Below, piece after piece: positions 1 to 8,327 of a DNA stretch of 34,000 bases. Location: the NCBI GenBank assembly GCA_944359015.1, contig CALVSK010000009.1, positions 1 through 34,000 of the forward strand, written 5' to 3'. The translations under genes were made by a program, and so were the position numbers. Origin of the DNA: an uncultured Bacilli bacterium. GTDB lineage: Bacteria > Bacillota_I > Bacilli_A > RF39 > UBA660. The stretch's first letter is position 1, and the number at the start of each line of letters is the position of its first letter. Under the pieces are notes generated by a model. That model saw nothing but the letters and a program-made list of their open reading frames with translations. It made no database searches and was not told where the DNA came from.

Positions 1-707
<707 letters not shown>

Positions 708-761
708 CTATATAAGATATGCAAGCAAAAAAATATTAGAAATAATATTTATCATTAAATG

Positions 762-790
762 TTGATAGTAACATACTTTTATAATATAAT
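762..790 (+). promoter_or_regulatory. Sigma-A-type promoter for the HD-domain gene
   Basis: TTGATA (762-767) and TATAAT (785-790) are separated by exactly 17 bases. The predicted transcription start is near 797, just before the GAGGA ribosome binding site of the gene at 811. Confidence 0.75.
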
Positions 791-810
791 TTTATAAAAA
801 CGAGGAAAAT

Positions 811-1545
811 ATGAAAAAAGAAATATATTTAATATATAAATATTACTGTAAAGAATATAAATTAAGTGATTTTAAAACCAAAAAATTATGGAATATTATA
901 CGTCCAATATGTTACCATAAAGAATTTTTAACAAGATTTAAACCACCTTATTGGCATCATGATAATAAAACATTAGCAGAACATATAATTTGCGATGCAA
1001 TAGTAACATACAAAATTATTACAAAGCCAAAATTAAAAAAACATAAAGATATAGATATTAACACCACGATATTAATTGCTATGTTTCATGATTTATACGA
1101 AGAACCATGGCAAAATAATATAAAATTTAAATACAAAAAAATAGTAAATAAGCATGGTTTCATCCATCCAATAGAAGCAATTACAAACGCAATAACATGG
1201 TTTCCTCAATATTTTAAAGATGAACAAATAACCTTTAAAATAATAGATGGAATATTACATCATATGTACCCTCTTCCAGTAAGAGCATTAGACAACACAA
1301 AAATGGAATTAAACAATCAACAAAAGTTTGATAAGCTTTCAGATAAATACAAAAAAATGATAGAAATATCTACTAAAATTGGAAAAGTAGGCTCTCTATC
1401 GTTTCGAAAGTCAATTTATCTAGAAGGACGAATTTTATCAAAAGCAGATAAAATTGTTGCATTAGGAAAAGACATTAAAAGCATAAACGGATTAGTAGCA
1501 TTAATAAGTGGAAAAAACAAAAAATTATTAAAAAAATTGAAATAA
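811..1545 (+). CDS. HD-domain metal-dependent phosphohydrolase
   Basis: This 244-residue protein has the spaced metal ligands of an HD phosphohydrolase: H58 (in LAEH), H93-D94 (in AMFHDLYE), H119 (in HPIEA), H150-H151 (in ILHHMYP) and D213 (in SKADKI). The order H...HD...H...HH...D is that of HD enzymes acting on nucleotides or phosphodiesters; the substrate cannot be told from the sequence. The protein is Lys-rich, with no membrane segment or signal peptide, so it is probably cytoplasmic. It is a single gene with its own promoter, transcribed away from the collagen-like gene and towards nusG. The ATG at 811 follows a GAGGA site. Confidence 0.8.
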   Translation: MKKEIYLIYKYYCKEYKLSDFKTKKLWNIIRPICYHKEFLTRFKPPYWHHDNKTLAEHIICDAIVTYKIITKPKLKKHKDIDINTTILIAMFHDLYEEPWQNNIKFKYKKIVNKHGFIHPIEAITNAITWFPQYFKDEQITFKIIDGILHHMYPLPVRALDNTKMELNNQQKFDKLSDKYKKMIEISTKIGKVGSLSFRKSIYLEGRILSKADKIVALGKDIKSINGLVALISGKNKKLLKKLK

Positions 1546-1551
1546 AATAAA

Positions 1552-1578
1552 AAGCAAATGATTAAGTTACATTTGCTT
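1552..1578 (-). terminator. Rho-independent terminator of the secE-nusG unit
   Basis: A perfect 9-bp stem (1552-1560 with 1570-1578, AAGCAAATG and its complement) has a 9-base loop. On the minus strand a T-rich run follows it. The stem overlaps the nusG stop codon. It may also stop the convergent HD gene, although the T-run on the plus side is weaker. Confidence 0.75.
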
Positions 1579-2110
1579 AAATTTTACTTACTTGATAAAG
1601 TTCAACATCAACATTAGTTTCTTGACCAAATAAATCAATAATAATATTTAATCTATTATTTTCAATATCAATATTATCAACTTTTCCACTCATACCATTA
1701 AATGGACCATCAACAATATTAACTGTATCTCCAACTTTCAAATCATTTTCTATATTGACTCTACTCATACCCATATTAGCTAAAATTCTATCAATTTCTT
1801 GAGGCAACAAAGGTGTAGGTTTAGCTCCTTTACCACTTGAGCCAATAAATCCAGTAACTCCAGGAGTATTTCTAACAATATACCAAGCTTCATCAGTCAT
1901 AATCATTTCAACTAAAACATAACCTGGAAACATTTTTTTTACTTTTTCTTTTTTTACACCATCTTTAACTTCAACTTCTGTTGTTTCAGGAATAATTACA
2001 CGAAAAATATAATCTTGCATTCCCATTGATTCAGTTCTTGCTTCTAACTTTTCTTTTACATTACTTTCATGACCAGAATAAGTATTTACAACATACCATT
2101 GTTTATCCAT
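1577..2110 (-). CDS. nusG: Transcription termination/antitermination factor NusG
   Basis: NusG binds the RNA polymerase clamp, modulates pausing and termination, and links transcription to translation. The N-terminal NGN domain begins with WYVVNTYSGHE and holds FPGYVLVEM and VRNTPGVTGFIG. The C-terminal KOW domain begins near GDTVNIVDGPFNGMSG. The length of 177 residues is normal. I choose the ATG at 2110, giving the usual N-terminus MDKQWYV, one base after the secE stop. An in-frame TTG at 2119 would add three residues but sits too close to the AAAGGA site. It is co-transcribed with secE and ends in a terminator at 1552-1578. Confidence 0.96.
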   Translation of the reverse strand: MDKQWYVVNTYSGHESNVKEKLEARTESMGMQDYIFRVIIPETTEVEVKDGVKKEKVKKMFPGYVLVEMIMTDEAWYIVRNTPGVTGFIGSSGKGAKPTPLLPQEIDRILANMGMSRVNIENDLKVGDTVNIVDGPFNGMSGKVDNIDIENNRLNIIIDLFGQETNVDVELYQVSKI

Positions 2111-2111
2111 A

Positions 2112-2363
2112 TTATACAAACCATCCTTTAACCATAGACATAATTAAATCTAAAAACATAAACACACCACAAAGAAATGCACAAAAAACAATTGTTGAAA
2201 TAGTATATTTTAAAACTTCTTTAAATTTAGGCCATTTAACAAGTTTTAATTCTTTTTTTACTAATTTGAAATAATTTTCTTTAGGTTGTTTTGTAGAAAC
2301 TTTTTTCTTATTTTGTTTACTCTTTAAATTATTTTTTTTGACTACTTTTTCTTCTTTAGTCAT
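2112..2363 (-). CDS. secE: Preprotein translocase subunit SecE
   Basis: SecE is the small clamp subunit of the SecYEG channel. This 83-residue protein has a Lys-rich cytoplasmic N-terminus, the conserved amphipathic stretch KELKLVKWPKFKEVLKYT, and one C-terminal membrane helix (ISTIVFCAFLCGVFMFL), as in single-span bacterial SecE. The ATG at 2363 is preceded by GGAGG with a 10-base spacer. A longer reading of the frame back to 2441 would cover the promoter and is not credible. The gene sits directly before nusG, the standard bacterial arrangement. The rpmG gene often found between sigH and secE is absent. Confidence 0.93.
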   Translation of the reverse strand: MTKEEKVVKKNNLKSKQNKKKVSTKQPKENYFKLVKKELKLVKWPKFKEVLKYTISTIVFCAFLCGVFMFLDLIMSMVKGWFV

Positions 2364-2387
2364 TATATAAAAACCTCCATTTAAAAA

Positions 2388-2401
2388 AACACTTTCGTGT
2401 T
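2388..2401 (-). other. Hairpin at the predicted 5' end of the secE-nusG mRNA
   Basis: AACAC-GAAA-GTGTT on the minus strand forms a 5-bp stem with a GNRA-type tetraloop, followed by seven T residues. It starts about where transcription from the 2409-2437 promoter should begin. It could be a weak terminator for sigH or a 5'-end stabilising hairpin. Confidence 0.45.
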
Positions 2402-2408
2402 CAAAAGT

Positions 2409-2437
2409 AATATACCATACTTTTTTAAAAATATCAA
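2409..2437 (-). promoter_or_regulatory. Sigma-A-type promoter for secE-nusG
   Basis: On the minus strand, TTGATA (2437-2432), a 17-base spacer and TATATT (2414-2409) match the vegetative consensus closely. The site lies between the sigH stop and the secE ribosome binding site. Confidence 0.75.
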
Positions 2438-2451
2438 GCATTATAACTTTA

Positions 2452-3051
2452 TTATGTTAAACACGATTTTATTTTTTTCTTAATTCTTTGAATTGTATTA
2501 TCAATTTGTTTATTGGTTTTATTTAATTTCAAGGCAATTTCTTTATAGTTCCAACCTTTAATTAAATAAGTATAAACAAGATATTCAAAATTTGATAACA
2601 CACTTTTTATTTTATTTTTTAACTCGCAAAAATCTTCATCATTAGATATTAACTTTAAAGGTTCATTACTATAATCTTTCAAATATTTTGTTAAAGTAAC
2701 ATCTGTTTCGTCATACACATAATCTAAAGAATAACAATTATCACAAATTACATTTTTCTTTCTATTTTTATAAACAACATATTTAATAACTTTTCTACTT
2801 ATAATTAAAGATGCAAAAGTAGAAAAAGACGCATCTTTATTTGGATTATAATTTTTAATGCTTTCTAACAATCCAATATATGCTTCTGCATAAACATCTT
2901 TGTAGTCGGCATTAGCATTTTTTAAAATAACATAATATTTTTTTATAATAACATTTAATAAATATTTATATTTTTCAATAATTAAATTTAATGCATCTTC
3001 ATTTTGTTCTTGTGCCAAGTAAATTAACTCATTAATAGAAACATCATTCAT
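2452..3051 (-). CDS. sigH: SigH-like RNA polymerase sigma-70 family factor
   Basis: The 199-residue protein has sigma region 2 (DYKDVYAEAYIGLLESIKNY followed by FSTFASLIISRKVIKYV) and a region 4 helix-turn-helix (WNYKEIALKLNKTNKQIDNTIQRIKKKI). Region 3 is missing, as in the SigH/sigma-30 group. Its place between rlmB and secE-nusG is where Bacillota keep sigH, which supports the assignment more than sequence alone. SigH governs entry into stationary phase, competence or sporulation in relatives; the target genes here are unknown. The start overlaps the rlmB stop by 8 bases, with GGAG inside rlmB, implying translational coupling. Confidence 0.85.
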   Translation of the reverse strand: MNDVSINELIYLAQEQNEDALNLIIEKYKYLLNVIIKKYYVILKNANADYKDVYAEAYIGLLESIKNYNPNKDASFSTFASLIISRKVIKYVVYKNRKKNVICDNCYSLDYVYDETDVTLTKYLKDYSNEPLKLISNDEDFCELKNKIKSVLSNFEYLVYTYLIKGWNYKEIALKLNKTNKQIDNTIQRIKKKIKSCLT

Positions 3052-3712
3052 TATCTATCTCCATTTTATAAATTAATATACCAGCAGCAACAGATGCATT
3101 TAAACTTTCAACATTTTCTTTAATAGGGATTCTTACTAAAAAATCACAATTATCTTTTATTATTTTACTTAATCCCTTACCTTCATTTCCTATAACTAAA
3201 ACCTTTTTACCACTATAATCTAGTTTGTTATAATTAGTACCACTCATATCTGCAGCATAAACATAATAATTCAATTTTTTCAATTTATTTAAAGCATCAT
3301 TTAAGTTATTAACCATAACTATTTTTACAAAGTTTATCGTACCAACACTTGTTTTAACAACAACATCAGTAACACCAACACTTCGATTTTTAGGAATAAT
3401 TATTGTTTTAACACCAGCAGCAGCACAAGTTCTAATAATTGCTCCGAAGTTATGTGGATCTTCAATATGGTCCAAAACTACAACAAAATCTCCTTCAACA
3501 TCATCAAAAGAATAATAATTATAATCATAAACATCAATTATTACACCTTGATGATTTCCTTTACATAAATAATCTAAAAATTTATTATCTTTCTTTTCAT
3601 ACTTAACTTTATATTCACGACAAATATTTATTGCTTCATCTCTTGAGGTATAGACCTTTTTGATTTTTTTCTTATCCAATTCTTTTAAAACATTTAAACC
3701 GTATACAAGCAT
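3044..3712 (-). CDS. rlmB: 23S rRNA (guanosine-2'-O-)-methyltransferase RlmB
   Basis: This is a SpoU/TrmH-family enzyme that 2'-O-methylates G2251 (E. coli numbering) in the peptidyl-transferase P loop. An N-terminal L30e-like substrate-binding part is followed by the knotted SPOUT domain. Motif 1 is NFGAIIRTCAAAGV, motif 2 is VIGNEGKGLS, and motif 3 is RIPIKENVESLNASVAAGI. The length of 222 residues is slightly shorter than the usual ~245, trimmed at the N-terminus. The ATG at 3712 follows GTGAGG. It lies between a tRNA gene and sigH and is probably co-transcribed with both. Confidence 0.93.
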   Translation of the reverse strand: MLVYGLNVLKELDKKKIKKVYTSRDEAINICREYKVKYEKKDNKFLDYLCKGNHQGVIIDVYDYNYYSFDDVEGDFVVVLDHIEDPHNFGAIIRTCAAAGVKTIIIPKNRSVGVTDVVVKTSVGTINFVKIVMVNNLNDALNKLKKLNYYVYAADMSGTNYNKLDYSGKKVLVIGNEGKGLSKIIKDNCDFLVRIPIKENVESLNASVAAGILIYKMEIDNE

Positions 3713-3774
3713 AAAAACCTCACAAAATAATTACCTTAAAACAGCAATTAAATATTAAATTAAATTTTATTTAA

Positions 3775-3850
3775 TGGTGCTGGAAGTAGGACTTGAACCT
3801 ACGACCTATGCGTTACGAGGGCATTGCTCTACCAACTGAGCTATTCCAGC
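3775..3850 (-). tRNA. tRNA-Thr (anticodon CGT), CCA encoded
   Basis: The minus strand folds as a cloverleaf. It has a 7-bp acceptor stem (GCTGGAA with TTCCAGC), a D-arm with GCTC/GAGC, an anticodon loop CTCGTAA, a 5-base variable loop, a T-arm GTAGG/CCTAC, discriminator A and an encoded CCA. U33 before CGT fixes the anticodon, so it reads ACG (Thr). The last anticodon-stem pair (31:39) is a C-C mismatch. A strong promoter lies just upstream. Confidence 0.93.
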
Positions 3851-3859
3851 AACAAATTA

Positions 3860-3888
3860 ATTTTATCAAAATAAATTAGTAATTTCAA
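3860..3888 (-). promoter_or_regulatory. Promoter for tRNA-Thr and probably rlmB-sigH
   Basis: On the minus strand, TTGAAA (3888-3883), a 17-base spacer and TAAAAT (3865-3860) lie about 10 bases before the mature tRNA 5' end. No terminator is visible between the tRNA and rlmB, so read-through into rlmB is likely. Confidence 0.7.
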
Positions 3889-3925
3889 TTATTTATGATA
3901 AAATATCATTAACAGGAGTAAAAAT

Positions 3926-4843
3926 ATGTTCAAATATAGTTTAGATAATAAAAGATATCACACAATGAATTACTTTTTAAAAACCAAATTTGGTCAAAAA
4001 GTATTTAAAGTACCAATAGATATTAACAGCAAATGTCCCAATCAATTAAATGGAGGATGTATATTTTGTTCTAACAAAAGCATATCAAACATAGTAAATC
4101 CCAATTTAAGTATTATTGAGCAATTTAACAATTGTAAAAAAATATTAGAAAAAAAATGGCCAAATAGTTTATACATACCATATTTTCAATCAGGGACAAA
4201 CACATATAATGATGTAAAAATAGTAAAGCCAATAATTGAAAATTTGTTAAAAGAAAAAAATGTTGTAGGAATTTCTATAGCTACAAGGCCAGATTCAATA
4301 TCTGATGAATGGTTAAAATATTTAGAGGAATTAAATCAAAAAACCTTTTTAAGTATTGAACTAGGACTACAAAGTAGTAACAATAAAACATTAAAACTTA
4401 TTAACCGCGGACATACAGTTAAAGATTTTACCAATATGGTAAACAAACTAAAAAAAAGGAACATATTTACAGTTGCCCACATAATAAATGGATTACCATA
4501 TGAAACTAAAGAAGACATGTTAAATACAGCAAAATATTTAAATAAAATTAAAATTAATGCAGTAAAAATTCACATGTTATTTATAAGTAAAAACACTAAA
4601 TTAGCAGATATTTACCAAAAAAATGAGTTTAATTTATTAACAAAAGAAGAGTACATAGATATAGTATGTGAACAATTAAAATATCTTAATGAAAAAATAG
4701 TAATTGAAAGAATAACTGGTGACCCCATAAAAGAAGAATTAATAGCACCAAAATGGTTAATTAAAAAATTTTGTGTTTTAAACGACATAGACAAAGAAAT
4801 GGTTAAAAAAGATATTTATCAAGGGATTCTAACTAACAAATAA
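3926..4843 (+). CDS. Radical SAM protein, YhcC/YtqA (TIGR01212) family
   Basis: The 305-residue protein opens with FKYSLDNKRYHTMNYFLK and the Cys motif CPNQLNGGCIFC, whose three Cys (spacing C-x7-C-x2-C) hold the 4Fe-4S cluster that cleaves S-adenosylmethionine. The motif spacing and the motifs ATRPDSI, ELGLQS and KIHMLFI are typical of the COG1242/YhcC family, whose reaction is still poorly defined. The ATG at 3926 follows ACAGGAG. The 3' end overlaps the convergent RelA/SpoT gene by 25 bases, leaving no room for a terminator between them. Confidence 0.9.
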   Translation: MFKYSLDNKRYHTMNYFLKTKFGQKVFKVPIDINSKCPNQLNGGCIFCSNKSISNIVNPNLSIIEQFNNCKKILEKKWPNSLYIPYFQSGTNTYNDVKIVKPIIENLLKEKNVVGISIATRPDSISDEWLKYLEELNQKTFLSIELGLQSSNNKTLKLINRGHTVKDFTNMVNKLKKRNIFTVAHIINGLPYETKEDMLNTAKYLNKIKINAVKIHMLFISKNTKLADIYQKNEFNLLTKEEYIDIVCEQLKYLNEKIVIERITGDPIKEELIAPKWLIKKFCVLNDIDKEMVKKDIYQGILTNK

Positions 4844-6291
4844 TCTCTATTCTTTTTATTTAAAAATTCTTTTATTTTCTTTTTAGCCTTAGCAGTTTTT
4901 ACATAATTAAGCCAATCAAGAGTTGGACCTTCAGCATTATCATCAGTAACAATTTTTATTCTATCATCAGGATTTAATTCATAATCCAGAGGGACAACTT
5001 TACCATTAACAACTGCAGTTACCATTTTATTACCTATTTCAGTATGTAATAAATATGCAAAATCAACTACAGTAATCCCTTTAGTAACTTCAATTAATCT
5101 ACCACTTTTAGTATATACTTCTATTTTTTCAGCAAAAACTTCTCCTTTAATAACTTCCACAAATTCTCTATTATTAGCGGACAATTTATTAGCATCGATT
5201 ATAGATTGAAAAAAAGGATATTGAGAGTATAATGCTTCTTGCATTAACATTGAACTATTTTCACCATCAGCATGCCAAAAATCAGTAATCCCATATTTTG
5301 AAATTTTTTCCATATCAGCAGTTTTATTTTGCATTTGCATGAATCTATCATCTGGACCTACCACAGTTGAATGGATAGCTTGATAATTATTTATTTTAGG
5401 AGAACAAATATAATCTCTAAAATATTGATTAACCGGTTTATACAATTTATGAATATATCGCAAAGCTAAATAACAATCATTAACAGTATCTAAAATAACA
5501 GTAAAAACCATTAAATCATGAATATCTTGTGTTTTCTTTTGAATTAAAGTATCTTTAAATATTGCATAAGCACTTTTCAATCTAAATTTTATAGTACTAG
5601 GAAGATTATTTGCACGCAAAAGTGCATCCAACGTTTCTATAACTTCTTGAACAATACCTTTAATTTCCGTACTTATTTCATTTTTCATTGCTTGTACTTT
5701 AGCATAATCATTAGGACGCAAAAACTTAAAAGATTGGTCTTCCAAATCTCTTTTTATGTTATATAAACCTAAGTATTGAGCAATTGGAACATAAATTTCC
5801 ATAGTTTCTAAAGCTTTTTCTTTTCTTTTTTCAGGCTCTTTATATTGTAAAGTTAACATATTATGAAGTCTATCAGAAATTTTTATAATAATAATTCTAA
5901 CATCTTTAGACATACCAAGAATTACTTTTCTTAAATTAGCATTATCAAAAGAAGTTTTACTATTAAAAGACATTTTAGTTAAATTAGTAACTCCATTTAC
6001 TAAAGTAGCAACATTATTACCAAAAAGGTCTTTAATTTCATCCAAAGTAGTGTTAGTATCTTCTACAACATCGTGTAATAATCCAGCACAAATAGTATCA
6101 CAATCAGCATGCAAACGTGCTAAAATAATTGCAACAGCAAGTGGATGAACAATATATTCTTCACCACTTGCTCTATACTGACCCTTATGCTTTTCTTGAG
6201 CAAATTCATAAGCTTTTGTAATTTTTGAAATACCTGTTAAATTATATCGTGCTACCTGTTCAATTAATGCATTTAAACTAACTTCTCTCAT
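4819..6291 (-). CDS. Short RelA/SpoT homologue: intact (p)ppGpp hydrolase, degenerate synthetase
   Basis: The protein has 490 residues, against about 730 for a full RelA/SpoT enzyme. The N-terminal HD hydrolase keeps its key residues: H49, H73-D74, E77-D78, and D140 with N144 in DRLHNML. The synthetase domain (about 200-345) keeps R237 and K239 but lacks others. T264 replaces the Arg of the D-LLAIR motif. Q319 stands where the catalytic Glu of the E-x-Q-IR motif should be. The substrate-loop motif reads NNYQAIHS. A TGS domain spans about 390-450, and the protein ends soon after, so the helical, zinc-finger and ACT regions are absent. I infer a mainly alarmone-degrading enzyme. A TTGACA promoter lies upstream. 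Confidence 0.88.
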   Translation of the reverse strand: MREVSLNALIEQVARYNLTGISKITKAYEFAQEKHKGQYRASGEEYIVHPLAVAIILARLHADCDTICAGLLHDVVEDTNTTLDEIKDLFGNNVATLVNGVTNLTKMSFNSKTSFDNANLRKVILGMSKDVRIIIIKISDRLHNMLTLQYKEPEKRKEKALETMEIYVPIAQYLGLYNIKRDLEDQSFKFLRPNDYAKVQAMKNEISTEIKGIVQEVIETLDALLRANNLPSTIKFRLKSAYAIFKDTLIQKKTQDIHDLMVFTVILDTVNDCYLALRYIHKLYKPVNQYFRDYICSPKINNYQAIHSTVVGPDDRFMQMQNKTADMEKISKYGITDFWHADGENSSMLMQEALYSQYPFFQSIIDANKLSANNREFVEVIKGEVFAEKIEVYTKSGRLIEVTKGITVVDFAYLLHTEIGNKMVTAVVNGKVVPLDYELNPDDRIKIVTDDNAEGPTLDWLNYVKTAKAKKKIKEFLNKKNRDYLLVRIP

Positions 6292-6317
6292 AACACACCA
6301 CTTCTTTTTTAAAATAT

Positions 6318-6346
6318 ACTATACAACAAAAATGCAAATATGTCAA
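6318..6346 (-). promoter_or_regulatory. Strong promoter for the RelA/SpoT homologue
   Basis: On the minus strand a perfect TTGACA -35 (6346-6341), a 17-base spacer and a TATAGT -10 (6323-6318) are followed by the gene start about 27 bases downstream. Confidence 0.8.
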
Positions 6347-6376
6347 AAATAAACATATAATTAATTGGGGTGAATA

Positions 6377-7309
6377 ATGAACATTATTGATTACAAATTT
6401 AAAGATTTAATAAATAGCATAAAAAATTTAACTTTTAATAATATTTTCACAAATACATTAAATAATTATTTAAAAATTAATGATGAAACAAAACTTTCTA
6501 TAGAAAGATTTTTAGAAAAATTTAAATATTGGGGAAATTTAGATTTTAAAAATGGCAATTTTGAAGAATTACACTTAAGAGCAACATCCTTAAAAAACAA
6601 TTTAGAAGACATAATATGGCTATATGAAGAGTTAAGTGATTATAGGTCAAAACAAATACTAATGGCAATATTAGATTATTGGTATAAATCTGATTTCAAT
6701 TTATTAGATAAAGCATTCGAAAAAAATTATCAACAATATTTTGACTTAGATTTAATAAAGTGTAATAGTGAAGAAATTTATGTAGATATCGGAGCATATA
6801 ATGGTGATACGATAAAAAATTACATAGATAATTATAAAAATTACAAAAAAATTTACGCCTATGAGATAACTGAAGAAAATATAAATAAAATGCAAGAAAA
6901 TTTAAAGAAATATGACAATATAATTTATGTAAATAAAGCCATATCTGATAATACAAATATAAAATACATAGATTATAATAAAACAAGTAGTTCAGCAAAT
7001 AAATTGTTAGACAATGGAACTACTAAAGTTGAATGTACAACACTAGATATTGATATAAAAGAAAAAGTATCATTTATTAAAATGGATATTGAAGGTGGAG
7101 AATATGCGGCAATAAATGGAGCAAAAGAGCACATAAAAAATGATACACCCAAACTTGCAATAGCAGTGTATCACAATCACGAAGATATTTATAGAATTCC
7201 TAAATTAATATATAATACAAATAAAAATTATAACTTTTATTTAAGGTATTTTGGAAATAGATACTACCCAACAGAAATTGTTTTATTAGCTATTCCTAAA
7301 AATAGTTAA
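6377..7309 (+). CDS. FkbM-family SAM-dependent methyltransferase
   Basis: The 310-residue protein has an N-terminal helical part of about 130 residues followed by a Rossmann methyltransferase core. The SAM-binding loop is VDIGAYNGDTI, the acidic strand end is YAYEIT, and the FkbM signature IKMDIEGGEYAAINGA is clear, followed by AVYHNHEDIYRIP. Family members O-methylate sugars or other small hydroxyl substrates. No glycan or polyketide genes lie nearby, so the acceptor is unknown. There is no signal peptide. The ATG follows GGGGTG, and a TATAAT (6356-6361) lies close upstream. The 3' end overlaps the convergent CinA-C gene by 24 bases. Confidence 0.85.
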   Translation: MNIIDYKFKDLINSIKNLTFNNIFTNTLNNYLKINDETKLSIERFLEKFKYWGNLDFKNGNFEELHLRATSLKNNLEDIIWLYEELSDYRSKQILMAILDYWYKSDFNLLDKAFEKNYQQYFDLDLIKCNSEEIYVDIGAYNGDTIKNYIDNYKNYKKIYAYEITEENINKMQENLKKYDNIIYVNKAISDNTNIKYIDYNKTSSSANKLLDNGTTKVECTTLDIDIKEKVSFIKMDIEGGEYAAINGAKEHIKNDTPKLAIAVYHNHEDIYRIPKLIYNTNKNYNFYLRYFGNRYYPTEIVLLAIPKNS

Positions 7310-7759
7310 TAAAACTTTTTTTACTTCTTCAACAATTTTATTTTTATTTTCTTTTCTACTTTTTAAATCTGATATAATTTCAAAATTATAGTACTTATTT
7401 TTATTAAAGTCATAAATACTAACAAAAATTTTATTATTTTCCCCAACTAAATTATTAATATCTACTCTATTTAATTTACCAGTAATTCCAACACCATAAT
7501 CAGCATGGGTAAATTTTACTATATTAGTACTCATTTCTATAGCAGTATTCATACTATAAACAGAATATTTATCAATTATATCAGAGTCAACTCCAAACTT
7601 AATTTTAAATTCATTTGAATAAGTAACAGCACTAAATTTTAAAACTTCACTTGCACCTTCAACATTAGTTATTTCATTTACTAAAGCACCGCCAGTACAA
7701 GATTCCATAGTTGCAATAGTTTTTTTATTTTTTATTAAAAAATCAACAACTTCATCCAT
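7286..7759 (-). CDS. CinA C-terminal domain protein (nicotinamide-nucleotide amidohydrolase-like, PncC)
   Basis: A stand-alone CinA C-terminal domain of 157 residues. The family deamidates nicotinamide mononucleotide to nicotinate mononucleotide, which recycles NAD. Recognisable motifs are TMESCTGGALVNEIT near the N-terminus, TYSNEFK, and DYGVGITGKL (family form: G-x-G-I-T-G-P). The ATG at 7759 follows AGGAG by 7 bases and is preferred over an upstream in-frame start at 7783. It overlaps the stop of the GNAT gene by 8 bases, so the two are probably translated together. Confidence 0.85.
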   Translation of the reverse strand: MDEVVDFLIKNKKTIATMESCTGGALVNEITNVEGASEVLKFSAVTYSNEFKIKFGVDSDIIDKYSVYSMNTAIEMSTNIVKFTHADYGVGITGKLNRVDINNLVGENNKIFVSIYDFNKNKYYNFEIISDLKSRKENKNKIVEEVKKVLLTIFRNS

Positions 7760-8324
7760 TACATTTCTCCTTATAATACTCACCTTTAGTAATAGAATAA
7801 ACTATTAAATCATTTTTTTCACCAAATTTATCATTTACTCTGCAACGTAATTTAGTTTCATATTTCAAACCAGCTTTCATCATTACTTTTCCACTAGCAG
7901 GATTATTACTCATATGCTCACCTACAATAATATCGGCATCGACTTCTTCAAATAAAAACTCGATGACTCTTTTAAAGGTTTCTGTTGCAGAGCCATGATT
8001 CCAAAATTTTTCACCATAACAATATCCAATTTCACAAGTACCAAAATTTAAAAATTTTTTACTAACATCTATAGAACCAATTAATTCTTTAGTTTCTTTT
8101 AATAAAACCACCCATCTAAAGGTATCCATTTCTTTATAAGCATCCATCCACTTACTATAGACTAATTTGGTTTCTTCCAAACTTTTATGTTTTTCCCACA
8201 TAACATATTTTGAAACAACATCACTAGAACACCAATTATTAAAAGCATCAATAGCATCATTAAAAGTTGCTTTTCTTAAAATTAACCTTTCAGTTTCTAA
8301 TTGTTTTGTCCCTATAAAATTCAT
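7752..8324 (-). CDS. GNAT N-acetyltransferase, RimJ/RimL type
   Basis: The 190-residue protein begins with TKQLETERLILRKATFNDA, the usual opening of the RimJ/RimL group, and shows IGYCYGEKFWNHGSATE and NNPASGKVMMKAGL, the acetyl-CoA-binding and C-terminal motifs of the fold. Substrates of this group include ribosomal protein N-termini, small molecules and antibiotics; nothing here decides which. The ATG follows AAGGAGAAG, which lies in the end of the metallo-hydrolase gene 3 bases upstream. The gene overlaps the CinA-C gene downstream, suggesting a three-gene operon. Confidence 0.88.
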   Translation of the reverse strand: MNFIGTKQLETERLILRKATFNDAIDAFNNWCSSDVVSKYVMWEKHKSLEETKLVYSKWMDAYKEMDTFRWVVLLKETKELIGSIDVSKKFLNFGTCEIGYCYGEKFWNHGSATETFKRVIEFLFEEVDADIIVGEHMSNNPASGKVMMKAGLKYETKLRCRVNDKFGEKNDLIVYSITKGEYYKEKCNG

Positions 8325-8327
8325 AAT

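Noticed and set aside
2364-2441. N-terminal extension of SecE to 2441
   Set aside because: It would cover the promoter and hairpin; the ATG at 2363 has a proper GGAGG site.
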